64,000 bases of DNA, taken from the NCBI GenBank assembly GCA_016217545.1, contig JACRHT010000009.1:1-64000 (forward strand), given 5' to 3'. The notes under the pieces were generated by a model that saw only the letters and a program-made list of their open reading frames with translations, made no database searches and was not told the DNA's origin. The translations under genes and the position numbers were made by a program. Positions 39,482-48,251 of this stretch are shown here, one piece after another. Position 1 is the stretch's first letter; every line of letters begins with the position of its first letter. This stretch comes from Opitutia bacterium (GTDB taxonomy: Bacteria; Verrucomicrobiota; Verrucomicrobiia; Opitutales; Opitutaceae).

Positions 39482-40360
39482 ATGAGCGTCATCAACACCA
39501 ACATCCAGGCCATCGCCGCCGCCCGCAACCTCAACGCTTCCCAGGAAATGCTGGGTCGCTCTCTCACGCGCCTCTCTTCCGGCTCCAAGATCGTCAACCC
39601 CTCCGACGACGCCGCCGGCCTCGCCGTCTCCGAAAAGCTCGACGCGCAAAACCGCCGCGTGAAGGCCGCGACGACCAACGTCCAGAACGCCATCTCCTAC
39701 GTCCAGACCGCCGACGGCTTCATGTCCGGCATGACGAAGATCCTCTCGCGCATGAGCGAGCTCGCGATCCTCGCCAAGGACGTCACCAAAAACGCCACCG
39801 ACATCTCGCTCTATCAGCAGGAATTCGGCGCGCTCCAGGATCAACTCCGCGCCACCATCGGCGGACCGACCTCCGAGATCGGCGGCACGACCGACATCGA
39901 TACTCCGCTCGGCGCGTTCAACGGCATCACCCTCTTTGGCGAGAACACCTCCGGCCTCACCGTCACGATCGGCCAGGCGGTCGGCCAGGACATGACCATC
40001 CCCGAGTCCAACCTCCGCGATGGCGACATGCTCGACATCATCGATCAGGATGGCTCCGGCGTCTACTCGCTCTCCGTCACCGACTCCGACGCGATCGGCA
40101 AGATCACCGAGGCGATCCAAGACGTCGCCACCGAGCGCGCTTCGCTCGGCGCCTCGCAATCCCGCCTCGAACTTGCCGCGAAGACCCTGCAGGTCGAATA
40201 CGAGAACCTCGGCGCCGCCATCTCGCGCATTCGCGATGTCGACGTGGCCGAGGAATCCACCCAATACGCGAAGTTCAACATCCTCGTGCAATCCGGCACC
40301 GCGATGCTTGCCCAAGCCAACCAGACCCCGAAGAGCGTCCTCAGCCTCCTCCAGCAGTAA
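39482..40360 (+). CDS. fliC: flagellin
   Basis: Filament subunit. 292 aa, a compact form with a short variable centre. N-terminal D0/D1: SVINTNIQAIAAARNLNASQ, LTRLSSGSKIVNPSDDAAGL; C-terminal D0/D1: YENLGAAISRIRDVDVAEES and GTAMLAQANQTPKSVLSLLQ. Last gene of the flagellar operon, before a strong terminator. The 18-nt gap after csrA has no Shine-Dalgarno and no GGA; it reads CCACCACCCGCC before ATG. Confidence 0.97.
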   Translation: MSVINTNIQAIAAARNLNASQEMLGRSLTRLSSGSKIVNPSDDAAGLAVSEKLDAQNRRVKAATTNVQNAISYVQTADGFMSGMTKILSRMSELAILAKDVTKNATDISLYQQEFGALQDQLRATIGGPTSEIGGTTDIDTPLGAFNGITLFGENTSGLTVTIGQAVGQDMTIPESNLRDGDMLDIIDQDGSGVYSLSVTDSDAIGKITEAIQDVATERASLGASQSRLELAAKTLQVEYENLGAAISRIRDVDVAEESTQYAKFNILVQSGTAMLAQANQTPKSVLSLLQQ

Positions 40361-40442
40361 TTTTGTGCAAGTCGTCGGCGCGACGACGTCCCCGCCGCGC
40401 ACGCCCCCTTCGACGGGCCTACACCACTAGAACCCCGCCGTT

Positions 40443-40490
40443 AAAAAAAGAGACCGCCGTCGAGTGCAACCGACGGCGGTCTTCTTTTTT
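40443..40490 (+). terminator. terminator of the flagellar operon
   Basis: AGACCGCCGTCG / CGACGGCGGTCT around AGTGCAAC, with an A-run before and CTTCTTTTTT after. Strong and potentially bidirectional. Confidence 0.92.
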
Positions 40491-40684
40491 GGGCGGCCGC
40501 ACGTCGGCGTGCGGGGAAGGGGCGTTGCCTCAACTGCGCAGTTCTGGAGTCGCGTTGCTGTCCACGTTCCTATCGCCGAACCCAAGGGTGCGCCAGTGGC
40601 GGACAGGTCGCGCGGCCAAGCGCGATCATCGCGAAGATGTTTTCTTTCGCGGTCCTCCGTCCGGCTCGTGCTTGCGATTCGGCG
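40491..40684. other. non-coding stretch, nothing identified
   Basis: Together with the flanking terminators this is the longest gap in the window (40361-40741). Between the two terminators I see no convincing ORF, tRNA or repeat. Confidence 0.5.
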
Positions 40685-40713
40685 CAAAAGAAAAGCGCGG
40701 CGTTCGCCGCGCT
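40685..40713 (-). terminator. terminator of the Fur-family gene
   Basis: On the minus strand AGCGCGGC / GCCGCGCT with loop GAAC is followed by TTTTCTTTT, 29 bp past the stop of the gene at 40742. Confidence 0.85.
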
Positions 40714-40741
40714 CGACTCTCTCCGGTAAACTCGCGCCGAC

Positions 40742-41269
40742 TCAGGTTTGACGCGCGACCGGCACCACGTGGGCGACTCGATTCGCGGCAGCGGCCTGCT
40801 GGCACGTCGGGCAGATGCCGAAGAACTCCACGAGGTGCGTCAGCTCGGCGTAACCGCGTTCGCGCAGCACGCGCTCGACTCCCTCGATGGGGAAGTAGTC
40901 GACGGGTTCCGTGGCGCCGCAGGCTTTGCACACGATGTGGTAGTGTTTCGGCTGCTGGCTCAGCACCAGCTCATACATGCTCGTGCCGTTGTGCCGGAAG
41001 CTCCGGCGCACGATGCCGACTTTCTCGAACGCGCTGAGGCAGCGATAGACCGTCACGAGATCGCATTTCTGCGCCGTGAGTTCGTGGTGCAAGGTCTCGA
41101 TGGGGACCGGCGCCTGCCGGCGAGCGAGCGATTCGATCAGCGCGACGCGGGGCTTCGTGATGCGCATGCCGGCCTTGCGAATGCGCGCGAGAGCGTCGGT
41201 GAGCGGATCGACAACCTTCGGGGCGTGGACACCCGCGAGCGGATGGTTGGAATGTGTAGCCGCAATCAT
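40742..41269 (-). CDS. Fur-family transcriptional regulator
   Basis: Metal-dependent repressor of the Fur/Zur/PerR family; the metal cannot be assigned. 175 aa. Winged helix about residues 35-100 (MRITKPRVALIESLARRQAP, DLVTVYRCLSAFEKVGIV). KHYHIVCKACGATEPVDYF carries the regulatory histidines H109 and H111 and structural C114/C117; C153/C156 in GICPTCQQ complete the zinc site. The charged C-terminus after residue 160 is short. Single gene with its own terminator. Confidence 0.92.
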   Translation of the reverse strand: MIAATHSNHPLAGVHAPKVVDPLTDALARIRKAGMRITKPRVALIESLARRQAPVPIETLHHELTAQKCDLVTVYRCLSAFEKVGIVRRSFRHNGTSMYELVLSQQPKHYHIVCKACGATEPVDYFPIEGVERVLRERGYAELTHLVEFFGICPTCQQAAAANRVAHVVPVARQT

Positions 41270-41281
41270 CGGTCTGGAGGA

Positions 41282-41296
41282 TGCGTTTCAATTGCA
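41282..41296. promoter_or_regulatory. possible Fur-family operator
   Basis: TGCGTTTCAATTGCA: imperfect inverted repeat 12 bp upstream of the Fur-family start. Five of seven half-site positions match. Weak. Confidence 0.2.
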
Positions 41297-41498
41297 GATG
41301 GCCGGCCCGCTGGCGAGGGGCATTCGGGAAACGCACGTTTTTTTTGCCGACGCGGCCCGATCTCCCGCGTTTTTGTCCGGCTCGGTCGGACGGGCCTGCG
41401 ACGTCCTGCGCGGAACTGCGACAACCCGTTCTGCTCCCGGGCCCGGAACGTTGGTTGCGAACGTCTGGGGCCTGTGCTAGCGGTTCCGCCTCTTAGTG

Positions 41499-41930
41499 AT
41501 GCAAGACTTGGAATTCACCGAAGTTGTCGAACTCATCTGCAAGGAGGACGCGCGATTCGACCGCAAAGCCTACACGTTTGTCCGGCAGGCGCTGGACCAC
41601 ACCGTGAAGGAGCTCAAGAAGCGCGCCCCCGAACGCGCGGGGCGTTCCCAACACGTGACCGGGCCGGAACTCCTTGGCGGCGTCCGCGACTACGCGCTCG
41701 ATCAGTTCGGCCCGCTGGCCAAGACCGTGCTCAACGCTTGGGGCATCACGCGCTGCCGCGACATCGGCGACATCGTTTTCAATCTCATCGAGTATAACGT
41801 TTTCTCCAAAACCGAGAACGATCGCCGCGAGGACTTCGCGGACATCTACGACTTCGACGAGGCCTTCGTGAAGCCCTTCGCCCCCGCGAAATCGCGCAAG
41901 CGTCGCGCCTCCTTCGGCGCCACGAACTGA
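41499..41930 (+). CDS. Minf_1886-type conserved protein (Verrucomicrobia/Planctomycetes)
   Basis: Function unknown. 143 aa from ATG 41499; GTG at 41496 immediately before is an alternative. The N-terminus FTEVVELICKEDARFDRKAY and TFVRQALDHTVKEL, then GGVRDYALDQFGPLAKTVLN and RCRDIGDIVFNLIEYNVFSK, match the family I know from this phylum group. The C-terminus ends in a basic tail (SRKRRAS). No membrane segment. Strong phylogenetic marker for the window. Confidence 0.85.
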   Translation: MQDLEFTEVVELICKEDARFDRKAYTFVRQALDHTVKELKKRAPERAGRSQHVTGPELLGGVRDYALDQFGPLAKTVLNAWGITRCRDIGDIVFNLIEYNVFSKTENDRREDFADIYDFDEAFVKPFAPAKSRKRRASFGATN

Positions 41931-42003
41931 CCGTCCCCCGCGCCGCGCCCCGGGCCGCCCCGCTCCTGCGCGGCCGCTGGCGCTTCGCTCGCATCCTTTC
42001 TTC

Positions 42004-44562
42004 ATGCCGAAAAATTCCTCTTCCCGCTCCCGCGACCTCGCGTTGCTCGAGTCCCTGTGGCGCGCTCCGGTCGAGCGCTACACGCTCGCCAACGGACTCA
42101 CCGTCCTCCTCAAACGCGACACGGCCGCTCCCGTCGCCTCCGTGCAGGTCTGGGTCAAAACCGGCAGCATCCACGAGGGCGCGCACCTCGGCGCCGGACT
42201 CTCGCATTACCTCGAGCACATGCTCTTCAAGGGCACGCCGCGCCGCGCCGGCCGTGAGATCTCCGCGACCGTCCAGGCGCACGGCGGCTACATCAACGCC
42301 TACACGACGTTCGACCGCACCGTTTACTACATCGACATCCCCGCCGAGCACACCGCCGTCGCCATCGACATCCTCGCCGACGCCACGCTCAACTCCACGC
42401 TGCCCGCCGATGAAGTGGAGAAGGAGAAGAACGTCATTCTCCGCGAAATCGACATGTGCCTCGACGATCCCGACCAGCGCCTCGGCCAGGCGCTCTTCGA
42501 GACCGCCTACCGCACGCATCCCTATCGCCAGCCGATCATCGGCCATCGCGATGTCTTCGCCGCCAACACGCGCGAGGACCTCGCCGCCTACTACCGCGAA
42601 CGCTACGCGCCGAACAACCTCGTCGTCGTCATCGTCGGCAACTTCGACGCGGTCGCCACGCGTGCGGCCGTCGCGCAGCACTTCGGCGCCACGCCGCGCC
42701 GCCGTCTCGCTCCCGTGCTCGTCTCGGACGAGACGCCGCAACTCTCCCGCCGCGACCAGCATCTCTTCGAAGACGTCGAAATCTCTCGCGCCGGCCTCGG
42801 TTGGCAGATTCCCGGTCTCGCCCACGAGGACATGGCCGCGCTCGACATGCTCGCGATGGTTCTCGGCCACGGTGACGCCTCGATCCTTTGGCAAGCCGTC
42901 CGTGAAAAAGCGCGCCTCGTCCACACCATCGACGCGATGACGTGGAGCCCCGGCACCAGCGGTCTCTTCTACGTTTCGTTCATGGCCGATGCGGACAAAC
43001 GCGCCGCCGCCGAAGCCGCCGTGCTCCGCGAAGTCGCCCGCGTCGCCGCGCACGGCGTCAGCCCGCGCGCGCTCGCCAAGGCCGTCCGCCAAGCCGTCAC
43101 CGCCGAGGTGAACATGCACAAGACGATGTCCGGCCAGGCCTCGCGCCTCGGTGCCGCGGAAGTCGTCGTCGGCGACGTCAACTACACGCGCCGCTACTTC
43201 GAACGACTCACCGCGCTCCGCCCGGCCGACTTGGTGCGCGTGCTCAAGAAGTATCTCGTTCCGGAAAAACTCACCGTCGTATCGAGCAACCCGAAGTCCG
43301 CGGCCGCGGCCGCGCCGGTCCCGAGTATCGCGACCGGTCCCGCCGCCGAGTTCAAGGAACTCACGCTCCCGAACGGCGCGCGCCTGCTCCTGCAGCCGAA
43401 CCGCAACCTGCCAAACCTGCACTTCCGCCTCGCCTTCGCCGGTGGCCCGCTGTTCGAGCCGGCCGACCGCCGCGGCCTCTGCGCGCTGATGTCGGCGTTG
43501 CTCGCCAAGGACACCCGCAAACGCACCGCCGAACAGGTCGCGCTCGCCATCGAGGCGGTGGGCGGCACGTTCGCCGACTTCTCCGGCAACAACAGCTTCG
43601 GCCTCTATGCCGACGTGCTTCCCGGCGACGCCGACCTCGCGCTCGAGTTGCTCGCGGACGCCACGCTGCAACCGGCGTTCAAGGCTGCCCGCCTCGAGAT
43701 CGAGCGCGAAGGCGCTCTCGCCAGCCTGCGCGAATCGATGGACGACCCGGTCTCGGTCGGACGGAAAAAGCTCCGCGAAAAATTCTTCGGCGCGCATCCG
43801 TTCGCCGTCGAGAGCATCGGCAACGAGGCCGGCCTCCGCGCCATCGCGCCGGCCGACCTCAAGGCGCTCCACGCGCGTCTCGCCGTGGCGTCGAACGCCG
43901 TGCTGGCCGTCGCCGGCGACTTCGACCCGAAGAAACTCGCGCCGAAGTTGAAGGCGTTCCTCACCCGCCTGCCGCGTGGCAAAATCGAGCGGCCGCAGCC
44001 CAAGCTCGCGCCGGTGGCCGGCGAGTTCGTCGAGCAGCAGCCGCGCCAGCAGGCGATCGTCTTCCAGGCGTTTCCCGGGCCCGGTTTGCTTGTGCCCGAC
44101 TACTACGTCGCCGAAGTCGCGGAGGAATTGTTCAGCGGCATGTCGTCGAATCTCTTCGAGCGCGTGCGCGAGCAGAAGAGCCTCGCGTATTTCGTGCGCT
44201 CCAGCCGCGTGACTGGCCAGCGCGCGGGCATGTTCTACTTCTACGCCGGCGCCAGCCCGGAGCGTTACGGCGAAGTGCTCGAGGAGTTCGCACTCGAAAT
44301 CGCGCGCGTGCAGGCCGGCGGGGTCGGCGCCGACGAGTTGCGCCGCTGCCAGACGCGACTGAAGGCCGGCAAGCGCATGGGCCAGCAGACCAACTCGGCC
44401 CGCGCGATGCAGGCCGCGCTCAACGCCGTGAACGAGCTGCCGGTCAACGACAGCCAGCTCTACGACGCGCACATCGACGCGGTCACCATCGAGCGGTTGC
44501 GCGATTTCGCCCGGACGTATTTCACCGCGGAGACGCGCACGCAGCTGGTGGTCAAGCCGTGA
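42004..44562 (+). CDS. M16-family zinc metallopeptidase (two-domain, insulinase-like)
   Basis: 852 aa, two tandem M16 halves. The first half has the inverted zinc motif HYLEH (H68, E71, H72) and the distal EVEKEKNVILREI segment with the third ligand; YTTFDRTVYYIDIP is conserved. The second half (from about residue 450, LPNGARLLLQPNRNLPNLHF) lacks HxxEH, as normal for the inactive partner domain. No signal peptide, so probably cytoplasmic unless exported otherwise. Substrate unknown; could be a peptide-degrading or precursor-processing enzyme. Confidence 0.92.
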   Translation: MPKNSSSRSRDLALLESLWRAPVERYTLANGLTVLLKRDTAAPVASVQVWVKTGSIHEGAHLGAGLSHYLEHMLFKGTPRRAGREISATVQAHGGYINAYTTFDRTVYYIDIPAEHTAVAIDILADATLNSTLPADEVEKEKNVILREIDMCLDDPDQRLGQALFETAYRTHPYRQPIIGHRDVFAANTREDLAAYYRERYAPNNLVVVIVGNFDAVATRAAVAQHFGATPRRRLAPVLVSDETPQLSRRDQHLFEDVEISRAGLGWQIPGLAHEDMAALDMLAMVLGHGDASILWQAVREKARLVHTIDAMTWSPGTSGLFYVSFMADADKRAAAEAAVLREVARVAAHGVSPRALAKAVRQAVTAEVNMHKTMSGQASRLGAAEVVVGDVNYTRRYFERLTALRPADLVRVLKKYLVPEKLTVVSSNPKSAAAAAPVPSIATGPAAEFKELTLPNGARLLLQPNRNLPNLHFRLAFAGGPLFEPADRRGLCALMSALLAKDTRKRTAEQVALAIEAVGGTFADFSGNNSFGLYADVLPGDADLALELLADATLQPAFKAARLEIEREGALASLRESMDDPVSVGRKKLREKFFGAHPFAVESIGNEAGLRAIAPADLKALHARLAVASNAVLAVAGDFDPKKLAPKLKAFLTRLPRGKIERPQPKLAPVAGEFVEQQPRQQAIVFQAFPGPGLLVPDYYVAEVAEELFSGMSSNLFERVREQKSLAYFVRSSRVTGQRAGMFYFYAGASPERYGEVLEEFALEIARVQAGGVGADELRRCQTRLKAGKRMGQQTNSARAMQAALNAVNELPVNDSQLYDAHIDAVTIERLRDFARTYFTAETRTQLVVKP

Positions 44563-44633
44563 AATTCGCGGAAGAAAGGGAGTGCTGCCGGCTTGCCGGA
44601 CGAGCGGCGGGCGGGCACGCTCGCCGCACCCTT

Positions 44634-45023
44634 ATGAATACGAAATTGCCCCGACTCCTCGCGGTCGCGTTCGCCACGTGCGCGCTGATCGCCGTTGCCC
44701 CCGCCCAAGAAGCCAAGCCCGAGCACAAGGAAAAAGGCCCGAGCAAGGCGAACCTCGAGAAATACGACGCCAACAAGGACGGCAAACTCGACGAGGCCGA
44801 GACCGCGAAGATGAACGCGGACAAGGAAGCCGCCAAGCAGGCGCGCCTCGCGAAATACGACACGAACAAGGACGGCAAGGTCGACAAGACCGAGGCCGAG
44901 GTGGAAAAGGCCGACAAGGAGAAGGCGAAGGCCGAGCGCGAAAAAGCCAAGGCCGAGAAGCAGGCCGCCAAGGAAGCCAAGAAGGCCGGCCACGAGCCGA
45001 AGTCGCCGCAGAATCAGAACTGA
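44634..45023 (+). CDS. secreted EF-hand-like protein
   Basis: 129 aa. Signal peptide about 1-24 (ending APAQE). Two EF-hand-type loops, YDANKDGKLDEAE and YDTNKDGKVDKTE, each with the DxNxDG calcium pattern. The rest is Lys/Ala/Glu-rich and likely a charged helix (EKADKEKAKAEREKAKAEKQ). Probably a calcium-binding periplasmic protein of unknown role. Confidence 0.75.
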   Translation: MNTKLPRLLAVAFATCALIAVAPAQEAKPEHKEKGPSKANLEKYDANKDGKLDEAETAKMNADKEAAKQARLAKYDTNKDGKVDKTEAEVEKADKEKAKAEREKAKAEKQAAKEAKKAGHEPKSPQNQN

Positions 45024-45047
45024 GCGCGAATTCTTCGCCCGCGAATT

Positions 45048-45077
45048 TCAGCCCCGGCCACACGCCGGGGCTTTTTG
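45048..45077. terminator. terminator between EF-hand gene and nadK
   Basis: AGCCCCGGC / GCCGGGGCT with loop CACAC, then CTTTTTG. It serves the EF-hand gene; the convergent nadK ends 14 bp away. Confidence 0.85.
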
Positions 45078-45090
45078 TTGGCCGGGCGCG

Positions 45091-45930
45091 TTACTTCTTG
45101 TCCGCGAATCCGCCGCTCCACTTGAGCTTGCTGCGCATGACCGCGAAGTGCGAATAGCCGCGCGGTTGGACGAGCGCGATGCGGCGCGGCGCGAGCGAGA
45201 TTTCGATCGAGCCGCCGGTGACGAGCGAGTTGCGCTGACCGTCCATCGCCACGAGGAGGCGCGCGTCTTCCGTGCGATTGACGATGCGGAGTTTCACCCG
45301 CTCCCGGAAGATGATCGTGCGATTGCTCAGCGTGTGCGGGCAGATCGGCGTCATCGCGATCGTCTGCGCCGCCGGGTGCATGATGGGGCCGCCCGCCGCG
45401 AGATTGTAGGCCGTGGAGCCCGTCGGCGTGGAGAAGATGATGCCATCGCAGTAGTAGTCGGTGACGAGTTCGTCGTCGGCGAAGACCTCCAACCGCACGA
45501 GGCGCGAGTTCACCTCGTTTTTGATCAGCACGTCGTTCAGCGCGATGTCGTGGTGACCGGGGCCGGCGCGGCAATCCAGCAGCGTGCGCCGCGCGATGCG
45601 GTAATCGCCTTTGAGGATCGCCGGGAAATGGGTGCGTGCCTCCTCGGCCGAATAGGTCGTGAGGAAGCCGAGGCTGCCGCGATTCACGCCGATGATCGGG
45701 ATGTTCTCGCGCATCGCAGCGCGCACGACGCCGAGCAGCGTGCCGTCGCCGCCGATGACGCACACGGCGTCGCAGCCCTTGAAATAGCCGCGCGGAAGCT
45801 TGCGGCCTTGGTTGAGCTCGGTGCGTTTCGCGGCGGCCTTGCCGGCGATCGCCATCAGCTCCGCGCCGAGCTCGGCGGCACCGGGGCGATCCGGATTCAC
45901 GACGAAGGCGATGCGGTTGAGCTGCTCCAT
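45091..45930 (-). CDS. nadK: NAD kinase
   Basis: Phosphorylates NAD to NADP; sole NADP source. 279 aa, typical. Start ATG 45930 (MEQLNRIAFVVNPDRPG). The GGDGT motif is in CVIGGDGTLLGVVRAAM; the substrate-binding NEV is in LIKNEVNSRLVRLEVF; DGIIFSTPTGSTAYNLAAGG is intact. Last of a minus-strand run of six genes. The frame stays open upstream through tlyA but only this start gives a family N-terminus. Confidence 0.96.
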   Translation of the reverse strand: MEQLNRIAFVVNPDRPGAAELGAELMAIAGKAAAKRTELNQGRKLPRGYFKGCDAVCVIGGDGTLLGVVRAAMRENIPIIGVNRGSLGFLTTYSAEEARTHFPAILKGDYRIARRTLLDCRAGPGHHDIALNDVLIKNEVNSRLVRLEVFADDELVTDYYCDGIIFSTPTGSTAYNLAAGGPIMHPAAQTIAMTPICPHTLSNRTIIFRERVKLRIVNRTEDARLLVAMDGQRNSLVTGGSIEISLAPRRIALVQPRGYSHFAVMRSKLKWSGGFADKK

Positions 45931-46004
45931 GACGCGGGGAAGGTAGTGCGAGCGGGGTGGGGTTGGAAACAGGAATCTCTGGGCGCGCCGTGCTGTAAGC
46001 CTGC

Positions 46005-46757
46005 TTAGTCGGATTTCCGGAGACCCAGTAGAAATTCGCGGTTGCCGTCGGCGCCGTGGATGGGGCACTCCCGCTCGCCGTGGATGCTCGCGCCCGGCAG
46101 CTCGCGCAACGCGAACTCGCGCACCTCGCTCATGACGCGAGCGCGCACGGCGTCGTCGCGGATCACGCCCTGGCCGCGATCGACCTCGGCCTTGCCGGCT
46201 TCGAATTGCGGTTTCACGAGCGCGACCAGCGTGCCTCCGGCGCGCAGGAACGGCCATACCGCCGGAAGGACGCTTTTCAGCGAGATAAACGACAGGTCCA
46301 TCACGACGACGTCGTAGCTGGCTCGCGGCAGCGCGCCGGGCGCGAGGTGGCGGGCGTTGGTTTTTTCCAGCGACGTGACGCGCGGGTCGCGGCGGATTTT
46401 GTCGTGTAGCTGGCCCGTGCCCACGTCGACGCACGTCGCCGACGCCGCGCCGGCTTGGAGCGCGCAATCCGTGAAGCCGCCGGTGGATGCGCCCACGTCG
46501 AGCACATGCGCGCCCGGGAGATCGATGGGGAATTGCTCGAGGTAAGCGGCGAGCTTCTCGCCGCCGCGGCTGACGAAACGCGGCGGCTGGTCGATCGTGA
46601 TCTCGAAGTCGGCGGCGAATTCCTTCCCGGGTTTGTCGAGCCGCTCGGTGCCGTGTCGCACGCGGCCGGACATGATCAGCGCCTTGGCTTGCGAGCGCGA
46701 CGCGCAGAGTCCGCGCGTCACGAGCAGTTCATCGAGGCGTTGTTTGCCGGAGGCCAC
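46005..46757 (-). CDS. tlyA: TlyA-family rRNA 2'-O-methyltransferase / hemolysin homolog
   Basis: 250 aa. N-terminal S4 RNA-binding domain ([20 protein letters not shown]), then an FtsJ-like methyltransferase with SAM loop [18 protein letters not shown] and [17 protein letters not shown]. In mycobacteria TlyA methylates 16S and 23S rRNA. 43 bp after mutM. Confidence 0.93.
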   Translation of the reverse strand: MASGKQRLDELLVTRGLCASRSQAKALIMSGRVRHGTERLDKPGKEFAADFEITIDQPPRFVSRGGEKLAAYLEQFPIDLPGAHVLDVGASTGGFTDCALQAGAASATCVDVGTGQLHDKIRRDPRVTSLEKTNARHLAPGALPRASYDVVVMDLSFISLKSVLPAVWPFLRAGGTLVALVKPQFEAGKAEVDRGQGVIRDDAVRARVMSEVREFALRELPGASIHGERECPIHGADGNREFLLGLRKSD

Positions 46758-46800
46758 GAGGGAAGCGAAGCTGCCGCGCGTCCGCGCGTCGACGACGAAC

Positions 46801-47625
46801 TCACCGCGCGGGCTGGCACTGCGGACACCAGCAACTCGTGCGTCCGCCCACCGTGGCGTGGCGCAGCGGCGCTTCGCAGCGCGGGCAATGTCCGCCCTTG
46901 GCCCAGCGGTGATTGAACAGCCACGATGCCGGCATGAACTCGTTTAGCTCCGCCGGCATGCGCCCGCCGACGCCGGCGTTGTAGCGCAGCGCACCGCGAC
47001 AGACGAAACGGCATTCGCGGTGCAACGCGCGGATCTCCGCGGGCGTGAGCGAGCCCGCGAGACGCGACGGGGTGAGCCGGGCGCGCCACAGAATTTCGTC
47101 CGCCATCCAGTTGCCGATACCCGGGAATCGCACCTGCATCAGCAGCACCGCTTTGATCGGCGCGCGACGGCGGCGCACGAGGAAATCGCGCACCGCAGCG
47201 ACCGAGAACGGCGCGGAGAGGATCGCCGGCGCGATGCGCGTCCACCAATCCGGAGCGGTTTTCCCGTGGTGGAAAAGCACCGCGCCGAACATGCGCGGGT
47301 CGGTGAAAACGAGCTGTCGCTCGCGTTGCACGAGCACGAGGTGGTCGTGTTTGCGGGGCGCGTAGTCGGGCGCCTCGACGCGCAGCTCGCCGCTCATGCC
47401 GAGGTGCACGCCGAGCCAGTTGCCGCCACTGAAGCGAAACAGCATCTGCTTCGCCGCGGTTTCAGAATCGATCAGCGTGGCGCCGGTGAGCGCGCGGACG
47501 ATCTTCGCCGGATCGATGCCGCGGAAAACCTTCGCGCGCTCGTGCAGGAGCACGTGGGCGACTTTCGCGCCGTGCCCCACGGCCCAGCGGCGGCGATAGA
47601 ATTCGACTTCGGCCAGCTCAGGCAT
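46801..47625 (-). CDS. mutM: formamidopyrimidine-DNA glycosylase (Fpg/MutM)
   Basis: Removes oxidised purines such as 8-oxoguanine and nicks the DNA. 274 aa. Catalytic PELAEVE at the N-terminus (P2, E3 after Met removal), start 47625. The helix-two-turns-helix region is [19 protein letters not shown]. The C-terminal zinc finger is CPRCEAP...SCWCPQC with four cysteines. Second in the TlyA-NadK run. Confidence 0.96.
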   Translation of the reverse strand: MPELAEVEFYRRRWAVGHGAKVAHVLLHERAKVFRGIDPAKIVRALTGATLIDSETAAKQMLFRFSGGNWLGVHLGMSGELRVEAPDYAPRKHDHLVLVQRERQLVFTDPRMFGAVLFHHGKTAPDWWTRIAPAILSAPFSVAAVRDFLVRRRRAPIKAVLLMQVRFPGIGNWMADEILWRARLTPSRLAGSLTPAEIRALHRECRFVCRGALRYNAGVGGRMPAELNEFMPASWLFNHRWAKGGHCPRCEAPLRHATVGGRTSCWCPQCQPAR

Positions 47626-47714
47626 GGGAACAGGCAACTGCGGCGTGGGCGGAGCGCAAGCTGTCGATGGCGCCGGCGGGTTTATCGCCTCTTGGGTGAC
47701 AACGCGCGGCGTGG

Positions 47715-48245
47715 TCAGGCGAGCGAGGCCACGAACGCGGCGAGGTCGGCGAAGAGCGGCACGCCGGGGCGCAGGCGCGGCGTCCACGCGGCGGCGTCGT
47801 ATTTGCCGGTGCAGACGGCGGCGGAGCGGATGCCGGCGGCGAGGCCGGCGTCGATGTCGCTCTCGCGGTCGCCGACCATCCAGCATTGCGCGGGGTCGAG
47901 GCGATGTTGCGCGATCATCTCGAGGATGAAACGCGGCGAGGGCTTGCGATAGAGCGACGGCTGGTCGGGCGCTTCGGGCGCGATGCAGGTCGCGGCGAAC
48001 GCCGGTGCGGGCAGCGCGAGCAGTTCCTCCATCCGCGCGTTGCAGCGGTGCGTGTCTTCGATCGTATGGAAACCGCGGCCGATGCCGGACTGGTTCGTGA
48101 AGAGGAAGAGCAAATAACCGAGCTCGCGCGCGCGGTGGAGCGCGGCGGCGGCGCCGGGGATCAGTTCGACGCCGGCCGGGTCCGCGAGGTAGTCGCGGTC
48201 GTGGATGATGGTGCCATCGCGGTCGAGGAAGAGCGCTTTGGCCAT
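47715..48245 (-). CDS. gmhB: HAD-IIIA phosphatase, GmhB-like (heptose-1,7-bisphosphate phosphatase)
   Basis: 176 aa. Catalytic motif LDRDGTII (D8 nucleophile, D10 acid). FTNQSGIGRGF and RKPSPRFILEMI match GmhB, and MVGDRESDIDAGLAAGI is motif III. Family GmhB has a zinc loop with several Cys/His residues before RKP; here the loop reads TCIAPEAPDQPSLYRKP with only one Cys, so zinc is probably not bound. Function as GmhB is supported by overlap-spaced position (7 bp) after the heptose kinase. Confidence 0.88.
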   Translation of the reverse strand: MAKALFLDRDGTIIHDRDYLADPAGVELIPGAAAALHRARELGYLLFLFTNQSGIGRGFHTIEDTHRCNARMEELLALPAPAFAATCIAPEAPDQPSLYRKPSPRFILEMIAQHRLDPAQCWMVGDRESDIDAGLAAGIRSAAVCTGKYDAAAWTPRLRPGVPLFADLAAFVASLA

Positions 48246-48251
48246 CGGAGC

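Noticed and set aside
40427-40687. Small ORFs between flagellin and the Fur-family gene
   Set aside because: They run through the fliC terminator and have no start context or protein-like composition.
41785-44472. Very long open frame on the minus strand
   Set aside because: Exactly antisense to the M16 peptidase; product is Arg/Val/Glu-rich without domains. Arises from GC-rich codon bias.
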